The notes under the pieces: model-generated
Told to the model about the DNA's origin: nothing
Database searches by the model: none
Seen by the model: the letters and a program-made list of their open reading frames with translations, nothing else
Assembly: GCF_010882175.1 (NCBI RefSeq)
Contig: NZ_WKLH01000001.1
Span: 1,448,021-1,512,020 of the forward strand
DNA: 64,000 nt
Source: Mangrovibacterium lignilyticum
GTDB lineage: Bacteria > Bacteroidota > Bacteroidia > Bacteroidales > Prolixibacteraceae
Reading direction: 5' to 3'
Part shown: positions 18,593 through 25,563 of the stretch, in pieces
Layout of the letters: every line of letters starts with the position of its first letter
Position numbering within the stretch: position 1 is the stretch's first letter
Made by a program: the position numbers and the translations under genes

Positions 18593-20599
18593 TTAGAAGT
18601 AGAAAGCAGCTCTTTTCAGACGCATGTTATAGTAGCGACCTTTGCGGACAATTTTAATAATCGTACGCCGGTTGACTGCATGCTCATCCTCGTCACAGGG
18701 CACATTGTCGTAACAAATATTCAGCAACCGGCTTTCGCCAAATCCTTTGAACCGGATTCGTTCGGGGCGGATGTAGCGCGAAATAAAGAAGTTATTCACC
18801 ACTTTGGCCCGTTTATTCGTCAGTACATTATTAAACTCACGGCTACCACGGCAGTCGGCATGCGACTCAATTCGAACCTCCAAATCCGGATTTTCAACCA
18901 GATAGTCAATGATCGGATTCAAAATATCATAATTCTGTGTCCGAATAAACCATTGTGACAAATCGTAATGAATACTGAATACTTCCAGGATCTGAATCGG
19001 TTCCCCGTCTTCCATATCCATGTAAAGTGGATGAACGCCATCTCCTTCCGTTCCCGGATTAAACTGAAGCGCTATTTCGTAACTTTCTGTCGCTTTCGAA
19101 TCCAATTCTTTACACACAAAATCCTGTCTATAATTGAAATAATTCCGTTTGCTCACCGCCATTGTGTAGCCGTCTCCGGGGAGTAATTCGAAATTTACGA
19201 CTCCTTCGATATTAGTTAAACTTTGAGCAATGGTGTCTCCTTTCGAGTCCATCACAACAACTTCAGCCAACTGGATCTTTTCCTTGCTGTTATCATCTGA
19301 AACAATCATTCGCACCGGAAACGGAATGTTGTTGCGCTCAAAATAATAGAGATCATCCTGTCCTTTTCCACCTTTTCGGTTCGACGCGAAATATCCAATA
19401 TCCTCATCCTTTAGCAAAGCCATACCAAAATCATCCGCCGGACTATTTATCGGGGATCCCAGATTCTCAACATGATTCACCGCCGAGTCTACAATGTCAG
19501 CGCGAAACAAATCCAATCCACCTAGTCCCTCCAGTCCGTCTGATGAGAAATAGAGCTTACCATCGGCCAGCCAACAAGGAAACAGTTCACTGCCCTTTGT
19601 ATTAACTTCCGGCCCCAGATTTTTGGGCTCACTCCAGGCTCCTTTATCGAAATAGCTGATATATAAATCGGTCGAGCCGTAACCGCCGGGTTGGTTCGAA
19701 GCAAAAATAAGAACCGTTCCACTTGCATTTACCGCGGGATGAGCAACGGAGTATTTTTTGCTGTTAAAAGGAAAATCCATCGTCGGCATCCACTGTCCGC
19801 CTTGCAGCACCGCCTGCCGGATTCCCAGTTGAACGGTTTGCTCAGAAAGCATATGAATTGTCCGCGGCTTTTGATTATGGGTAACAAACATTTTCCCGCC
19901 ATCAGCAGCGATAGCCAGTGGACCGTCGTGGAAATTGGTTCGCACTTGAGGTGCAAAAGGCTCCGGTTCGTCCAATTCCCCGTCCGGAAGTATTTTAGCG
20001 GAAAAAATCTTCAGATAGGGTTTCTGATCCAGATAGGATTTCCGTCGGGCTCCCGAGTGCAGACCTGCCGAACTAAAGATTAGACTATCTCCATAAATAA
20101 CAGGTCCTAATTCAGATTGACTTGTATTGACCGACAAAGGTGTAACTGAGAATTTAACTGAATCGGCGTAGAGCTGCTTGATGTGAATCAATTGGTCCTC
20201 AAGATTCCTCCCCAGTGAATCATTTGCCAACGCGCTGTATTTCCTTAACCAGTTAAATGATTCTTCGTAGTTTCCGTCCTTTTTCAATACAGTGGCATAG
20301 GCAATCCAGTCGGCTGGTATGTCCTTTTTCCGAGCTACTAATCGTTGGTAATACCGCAACGCCAGTTCATTTTCGTCGGCATGAAAAGCTGTATTGGCCA
20401 TCTTTCGAAGCAACTCATTATTGCCACGATTTTTCTCATAAGCTTTCTCGTAGAGCGGTAATGCTTTGGCGTACACTTGTTCCTGGTAAAACTGGTCGGC
20501 CCTGCGAACTTTTCCGTTTTGGGCAAACGAAGACATACATACACTTAGAATTATGCATATAATTAGCCCCAATTTCCCCAAATCGTATTTCATCCGCAT
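18593..20599 (-). CDS. PorE-like OmpA-family protein (TPR, beta-propeller, CRD, OmpA_C)
   Basis: 668 residues. Signal peptide to ~26 (MSSFAQ), TPR-like helices (~30-130), WD40/PD40 beta-propeller repeats (~150-420; blades such as GSELFPCWLADGKLYFSSDG and DFGMALLKDEDIGYFASN), a carboxypeptidase-regulatory-like segment (~430-520) and an OmpA_C peptidoglycan-binding domain (~550-668; VRIESHADCRGSREFN, then NRRTIIKIVRKG). This order matches PorE, a periplasmic T9SS component that binds peptidoglycan. The start codon abuts the PorP/SprF stop codon (TAA followed directly by ATG), so translation is probably coupled. It is the last gene of the T9SS surface operon. It may be a dedicated anchor for the adhesin encoded here rather than the core PorE. 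Confidence 0.9.
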   Translation of the reverse strand: MRMKYDLGKLGLIICIILSVCMSSFAQNGKVRRADQFYQEQVYAKALPLYEKAYEKNRGNNELLRKMANTAFHADENELALRYYQRLVARKKDIPADWIAYATVLKKDGNYEESFNWLRKYSALANDSLGRNLEDQLIHIKQLYADSVKFSVTPLSVNTSQSELGPVIYGDSLIFSSAGLHSGARRKSYLDQKPYLKIFSAKILPDGELDEPEPFAPQVRTNFHDGPLAIAADGGKMFVTHNQKPRTIHMLSEQTVQLGIRQAVLQGGQWMPTMDFPFNSKKYSVAHPAVNASGTVLIFASNQPGGYGSTDLYISYFDKGAWSEPKNLGPEVNTKGSELFPCWLADGKLYFSSDGLEGLGGLDLFRADIVDSAVNHVENLGSPINSPADDFGMALLKDEDIGYFASNRKGGKGQDDLYYFERNNIPFPVRMIVSDDNSKEKIQLAEVVVMDSKGDTIAQSLTNIEGVVNFELLPGDGYTMAVSKRNYFNYRQDFVCKELDSKATESYEIALQFNPGTEGDGVHPLYMDMEDGEPIQILEVFSIHYDLSQWFIRTQNYDILNPIIDYLVENPDLEVRIESHADCRGSREFNNVLTNKRAKVVNNFFISRYIRPERIRFKGFGESRLLNICYDNVPCDEDEHAVNRRTIIKIVRKGRYYNMRLKRAAFYF

Positions 20600-21577
20600 T
20601 TAAAAATAACGTGGCGAGATAAATCGTCTCCGCCCTGCATTGATTACAAAATTGACCAATATCTCGTGTGTTCCTTTGTTAAACGAATTCAGATCGGTTG
20701 CCGTAACATCGTAAGCGTACCCAACCTTCAGCTGTTTCGTTACAAATAACTGTGTCATTGCTCCAACAGCATCTCCAACTCTCCAGTTAGCTCCTACCCA
20801 TAGTCGGTCATAAAAAAGAAAATGAGCCGATACATCAAGGGAAACCGGACTGTTTGGAACCAACTTCACCAGTGTGTAAGACTTAAATTTCACATCTCGG
20901 TTCAGTTCAAAGACATAACCGGCGATACCAAAAAAATGCATTTCCTCTTTGCTGGCATATTGCGATGAATAGCCTACCTCATGAATTTGATTTTCCAATA
21001 ATTTTGGGATTGAAAGTCCAGCGAAAAACCGATCATCATATAAAAACAACCCAATACCAAAATTCGGCAAGAACTTCCGGGTAACATCGTCGCTAAGAAT
21101 GGGGTCTCCCTCATCATTGACTTCTAATATCGAATAGTCTGTATTGAAGAAATTAACACCCGCTTTCAATCCAAAAGACAGGTAAGTTCGGTACGCCAGT
21201 CGAATTTTAAAAGAATAATCGACGTATGCCCCGGTTTGCTTGACAGGTCCTATCTTATCGGAGATGAAAGACAGACCAACTCCGGCATAAATATTTTTAA
21301 GCGGCATGAGTGCCGAGAACGACTGCGTGACGGGGGCTCCATCAACCCCAACCCATTGGTTCCGGGTAAGCAAGTTCAATTCCATGGTTGTACTAACACT
21401 GGCATAGGCCGGATTGATCGACAGAATGTTATTCATGTACTGCGTATACATGGGATCTTGCTGTGCTTCGGCGCCATTCCAATAGAGCGATCCGAAAAGC
21501 GTATGCAACACGATCAAATACACAGAGCTCCTCCTGCGCAACTGTTTTTGTCCTATGTCAAATTTTGCACTTCCCAT
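20600..21577 (-). CDS. PorP/SprF-family type IX secretion outer-membrane protein
   Basis: 325 residues: a signal or hydrophobic segment (~15-38) followed by the family signature QQDPMYTQYMNNILSINPAYASV, then beta strands of a 14-strand barrel (LNLLTRNQWVGVDGAPVTQSFSALMP). PorP/SprF proteins act with T9SS on type-B CTD substrates, retaining them at the cell surface. Its ATG overlaps the stop of the upstream adhesin gene (TAATG), a direct sign of coupled expression. The first ~12 residues look like an extension before the hydrophobic segment; an internal start is possible. Confidence 0.95.
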   Translation of the reverse strand: MGSAKFDIGQKQLRRRSSVYLIVLHTLFGSLYWNGAEAQQDPMYTQYMNNILSINPAYASVSTTMELNLLTRNQWVGVDGAPVTQSFSALMPLKNIYAGVGLSFISDKIGPVKQTGAYVDYSFKIRLAYRTYLSFGLKAGVNFFNTDYSILEVNDEGDPILSDDVTRKFLPNFGIGLFLYDDRFFAGLSIPKLLENQIHEVGYSSQYASKEEMHFFGIAGYVFELNRDVKFKSYTLVKLVPNSPVSLDVSAHFLFYDRLWVGANWRVGDAVGAMTQLFVTKQLKVGYAYDVTATDLNSFNKGTHEILVNFVINAGRRRFISPRYF

Positions 21578-24483
21578 TACCTGTCGATATAAATAAATCC
21601 ACTTAACCGCTCACTCCCTTTACCCAGGTCAAGGATGTAGTAATAAGTTCCGGACGACACTCGCTCGCGACCGACCCGAACACCCCGATTCGCAACACCA
21701 TCCCAGTTTCCGTTGCCACCATTCTCTGTTCCATAGTTCGCCGATTCGTAAACCAGGTTCCCCCAGCGGTTAAACACTTTCAGGTGTACATTGCTGTATT
21801 TTCGCAAACCTTTAATTTCAAAATAATCATTGTAGCCATCGCCGTTCGGCGTAAAGGCATTCGGGATGAAGAGCGCTTCCTCACTAACCATGACCAAAAC
21901 AGTCGCCTCATCACACTGCTTCAAATAATTACATACCTGGTACACGAAATTATCCTCGCCGATGTACTCCTGATTCGGAGTGTAAACGATTGTCGAATCG
22001 GTTTGAACTTCGGCGACACCATTGGATGGCGGCATAACAATGGTCACCGATGTTGGGTCAATATCTCCCTGCGGCACATCGTTCCGAAGAACATTAATGC
22101 TGACGTAATTATTAACCAATGCTTTGGCAACATCATCAACTGCCTGGATCCAAACGCCAACAAGCACCGAATCCTGATCCATACATCCGTACTGATCAGT
22201 AATCGTTACATAGTACTTTCCAACGCCTTTCACTTCGGGTGTCGCCGAATTTTGCCCGGAAACAATGACACCACTGTTCCCCGATGACCAACTAAAGCTT
22301 AAACCATCCCCTTCACTTTGAGAAGCATCCAGAAGAACTGATTCAGCCGGATTTTCAACAAAAACATACGGATCGGTAACAACATCAGGGACCGGTGAAA
22401 CATCCACCATAACGGTCCGGCTATCCGTATTACCAAGAGCATCGGTCAAGGTAAGCGTGTATGTTGAGCTTTCGCCCGGCATAAAAGTTGGCGACGAACT
22501 GGTCGCATCACTCAGGAACTCGCCCGGCGACCAATTAAAGCTTAAAGGTGCCAGCCCTGTACTCTTTGAGGCATCCAGACTAACGGGAATACAGGAGCCC
22601 GTTGTAAATTGATTTTTAACGATCAGCACCGGTTCTTCCACATAGGAACTGATATAAACTGTTGCCTGCGCCTCGCCGGCTAAGGTGCTAATCTGATAAA
22701 CAAATTGATCGGTAAAGTAACCGGTCTCGCCTACCAGTGGCGTATAAACAAAAGAGCCATCTTCATTCAAATCAACAGTGCCATGGGTTGCTTCAGTCCC
22801 ATTGACCAACGCGTACGAATAATCCGGCGAGCCATCTAATCGTTTATTATCAGGAAGCTGAGACGCTAAAATACCGGAGTTGAAATAGCTTATATCGCCG
22901 GCCAGCAAGTCCGTGAGCTCAAATTCATCACCCCAAACGTAAAGGGAAACCGTAGCCCAGTCGCAGTTGCTTCCGTCGCAAACTTTATAATTAAAGGCTT
23001 CAGTTCCTGTAAAATCAGGAGCGGGAATATACGTGAAAGAACCTTCCGGCGAATACGAGAAATTTCCTGTCAATTCTGTACTGTTTAGATTTGAAATCAG
23101 GATCGCATTTTTATCCAAATCGACATCCCCGCTAATGAAGTTCCCCGTTAGAGTCTCGTTTTGGCCCACAGCAAAATATTTATCGCTGGCAACCGGAGAC
23201 GCATTTGAAAAGTTTGTATCCAGCACTTGAATCGTCACATGTGTCGACGAGCAGCGAACTGTTCCGTCACCAAGCGTCTCGCATAACTCGTACTCGAAGA
23301 CCGCATCACCGGTGAAATTCGCCGCAGGAACAAAGGAGTACGCTCCGGTCGTTCTGTTGAAGGCTGTTAACTTTCCCGAAGAAGCATCGGGTTGTGCTGT
23401 AACAGTCAACTGCAGGGTCCCCGCATCATATAAATCATTGGTCAATACATTTCCCTGAACTACCTGATTTTTCCATCCCTGGTTAATATCACTAATCGCC
23501 AAGGTCGGATAAACCTCCGGATCAGGTTCCGGATCTTTTTCATCCGGAACAACCGTAATGGCCAACGACTGCCATTCACCGGAACACGAATTACTCGCCG
23601 CAGCCTGAACCTGTAAAATATATTCTCCGGGTTGATCGAAGTAGATGTCATCAGACTGTTCGGACTGAGAACTTAAGCCAACGGTTGCGCCGTCGGGAGA
23701 CGTTAGTCGCCAGGTATAAATAAAGTTTTCCGACGCATTAACAGTGAACGCCTGTGTGCTTCCCTCGTTCAATTCAACAGCTGTTTGGCTGAATGCGATT
23801 TGAGGCTGAGCCAATGTGGCAAGCGTAAATATATTTTTTCCCTCAAGGGGTTGAATTGTCTGATTAAGGGCATCGGTAGCTCCGGTAATTTCGATGGTAT
23901 AAGCCTGATCAACGGAGCCATCTCCTGGCAAAAGCGAGGAGTTGATGCTGAGGGTTTGATCGGCAAAAGTGATTTGTATTGGAGATTGGGCTACACCGTC
24001 GATTGAAAAATCAAGTGTAATGGGGAACTGACTTTCATTCAAAGCATTCCCTTCCCCTTCATGAAAAGCTAGAGCGATTGAACTCGTATTGATTTCATCG
24101 CCGTAACAAACGGTAATGGTATTATTGCGAAACGCGGCGTAGGCGGTTGGAACTTCCAAAATTACAACAGGAACATACCGGCCTGTTGAACATCCATCAG
24201 GACTCATCTCGATAACCGCCGGATAATAAGTTCCAGACTCACTAAAAACAATTGTTGTGTTGGCTCCATTGGTGTTACTGGTGAATTGATAACTCGAAGC
24301 ATCAGCAGCAATGCTCGTACTCACATCGGTATAAACTTGCCAATAGTAAGTACTACCAGCATGCTGTTCAACCGACAAATTCACCGTCTGTCCAACACTG
24401 AAATTCACCTGGGCATTGAGCTGCATGGTCAATACCATACCAATGAACAGGGCTAAAAGTTGTATAAGGAGCCTGAGTTTCAT
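21577..24483 (-). CDS. Large T9SS-secreted adhesin with type-B C-terminal (CHU_C) domain
   Basis: 968 residues with a signal peptide (to ~25, LNAQ). The N-terminal ~200 residues resemble the neighbouring secreted proteins (see findings). Next are PKD/Ig-like and cadherin/VCBS-like repeats (~330-900; for example GNFSYSPEGSFTYIPAPDFTGTEAFNYKVCDG and DNFVYQVCNYLKQCD). The extreme C-terminus (~885-968) is a type-B sorting domain: FIPNAFTPNGDGYNDYFEIKG, then VFNRWGNLVYES and SGTYYYILDLG. Such CTDs direct secretion through T9SS and surface attachment with a PorP/SprF partner, which is encoded next. Likely an adhesin or surface-filament component. Confidence 0.93.
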   Translation of the reverse strand: MKLRLLIQLLALFIGMVLTMQLNAQVNFSVGQTVNLSVEQHAGSTYYWQVYTDVSTSIAADASSYQFTSNTNGANTTIVFSESGTYYPAVIEMSPDGCSTGRYVPVVILEVPTAYAAFRNNTITVCYGDEINTSSIALAFHEGEGNALNESQFPITLDFSIDGVAQSPIQITFADQTLSINSSLLPGDGSVDQAYTIEITGATDALNQTIQPLEGKNIFTLATLAQPQIAFSQTAVELNEGSTQAFTVNASENFIYTWRLTSPDGATVGLSSQSEQSDDIYFDQPGEYILQVQAAASNSCSGEWQSLAITVVPDEKDPEPDPEVYPTLAISDINQGWKNQVVQGNVLTNDLYDAGTLQLTVTAQPDASSGKLTAFNRTTGAYSFVPAANFTGDAVFEYELCETLGDGTVRCSSTHVTIQVLDTNFSNASPVASDKYFAVGQNETLTGNFISGDVDLDKNAILISNLNSTELTGNFSYSPEGSFTYIPAPDFTGTEAFNYKVCDGSNCDWATVSLYVWGDEFELTDLLAGDISYFNSGILASQLPDNKRLDGSPDYSYALVNGTEATHGTVDLNEDGSFVYTPLVGETGYFTDQFVYQISTLAGEAQATVYISSYVEEPVLIVKNQFTTGSCIPVSLDASKSTGLAPLSFNWSPGEFLSDATSSSPTFMPGESSTYTLTLTDALGNTDSRTVMVDVSPVPDVVTDPYVFVENPAESVLLDASQSEGDGLSFSWSSGNSGVIVSGQNSATPEVKGVGKYYVTITDQYGCMDQDSVLVGVWIQAVDDVAKALVNNYVSINVLRNDVPQGDIDPTSVTIVMPPSNGVAEVQTDSTIVYTPNQEYIGEDNFVYQVCNYLKQCDEATVLVMVSEEALFIPNAFTPNGDGYNDYFEIKGLRKYSNVHLKVFNRWGNLVYESANYGTENGGNGNWDGVANRGVRVGRERVSSGTYYYILDLGKGSERLSGFIYIDR

Positions 24484-24487
24484 TTAG

Positions 24488-24521
24488 AAATTCCACCGGC
24501 CGGAAAGGGTCGGTGGAATTT
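24488..24521 (-). terminator. Hairpin between the 327-aa gene and the adhesin gene
   Basis: Perfect 11-bp stem (AAATTCCACCG / CGGTGGAATTT) with a 12-nt loop. It starts 11 bp after the 327-aa stop and ends about 4 nt before the adhesin ATG. The minus-strand T tract is short, so it may act as a partial terminator or mRNA-stability hairpin, lowering adhesin expression relative to the 327-aa protein. Confidence 0.65.
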
Positions 24522-24531
24522 TAATGAGTTA

Positions 24532-25515
24532 TTAGTTTGCAGAAATTTTCGAAGTGTTTGGAATTGGCTTAACAGTTATTTGATAAGCATCATTAGTATG
24601 TGAACCACTTGTTCCATCATATGTGTCAGGCTCTTGTCCTTCAGCATAGTCTGATGAAGATGTGCCGCCATTCTCAATCATCACAGTTGCTGGATCGATT
24701 GAGAAATCTAGAACATAATTAGTTCCATCATTTGCTGCAATATTCTGAATCTCCGCTGTAATTGTAACTTTAGAAACTCCAGCTCCAACTGTGATCACAT
24801 TACTTCCTAAAGTTGTATACGTATCTCCAGTTGAAACTGTCCATATTACATTTCCAGGAGAAGATGGAATCGTGCTATTATCTACAATTGTAAACTTCCA
24901 ACCCGCTGAGTTCAATACGGTTCCAATTTCACTACCATCAGTACCTGCTTTTTCTGTATACAAGGTAATTTCATATGTCATTGTCATAGTTGTCAATGCA
25001 GGCGTGACACCAGTTGCTGAATTCAGATCATCGGCATCGTCAACACCGTAGATGTTACCTTCATCAGTGTTACAAATAGCACTAGCATCTGCAGTTAACA
25101 CTGTTCCTAAATTGTCTTTCGTAACAACTAACAAATCAAGATCAATAATCGTTACACCAAACCGACGCACAGTAGTACAACCTCCTGATCCACCATTAGC
25201 CTCTGTTACTTCCACAACGTAAGAGCCAGGAACGAGCCATTCAATTTCAGTCGAGTTCGCAGTCGGAGTCATTGCATAAGCACTACCTGGAGCAGCAGTC
25301 GCAGTCCAAGTATCGGAAGTAAAATCTACACCACTAGTCCAACTATAAACAGCCCATGTAAATGAATTGGACGCATTTGCAGTAACGCTATACACCCTTT
25401 TTGCATTGACAATCTCAATTTTGGGATCACCAAATGTTCCATCTCCCTGCCCAAAGGCAGTCGAAGTAACGGCTACGAAAGCCAACATACATAAAGAGAA
25501 AAGTAATTTTTTCAT
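24532..25515 (-). CDS. Secreted 327-aa PKD-like protein of the T9SS surface operon
   Basis: Signal peptide MKKLLFSLCMLAFVAVTSTAF then GQG. The mature chain is beta-rich and Thr/Asn/Ser-rich, with an Ig/PKD-like first half (SFTWAVYSW, then WLVPGSYVVEVTEANGGSGGC) and a second domain ending in KPIPNTSKISAN. No type-A or type-B CTD is visible, so the secretion route is not evident. It resembles the last ~245 residues of the upstream 940-aa protein and the first ~200 of the downstream adhesin. Function not recognised; a structural surface subunit is my inference from size, context and a hairpin right after the gene. Confidence 0.85.
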   Translation of the reverse strand: MKKLLFSLCMLAFVAVTSTAFGQGDGTFGDPKIEIVNAKRVYSVTANASNSFTWAVYSWTSGVDFTSDTWTATAAPGSAYAMTPTANSTEIEWLVPGSYVVEVTEANGGSGGCTTVRRFGVTIIDLDLLVVTKDNLGTVLTADASAICNTDEGNIYGVDDADDLNSATGVTPALTTMTMTYEITLYTEKAGTDGSEIGTVLNSAGWKFTIVDNSTIPSSPGNVIWTVSTGDTYTTLGSNVITVGAGVSKVTITAEIQNIAANDGTNYVLDFSIDPATVMIENGGTSSSDYAEGQEPDTYDGTSGSHTNDAYQITVKPIPNTSKISAN

Positions 25516-25563
25516 TTTTTGAAATTTTGAGTTTAAATTTTTGAATTATCTATCATTTGTATT

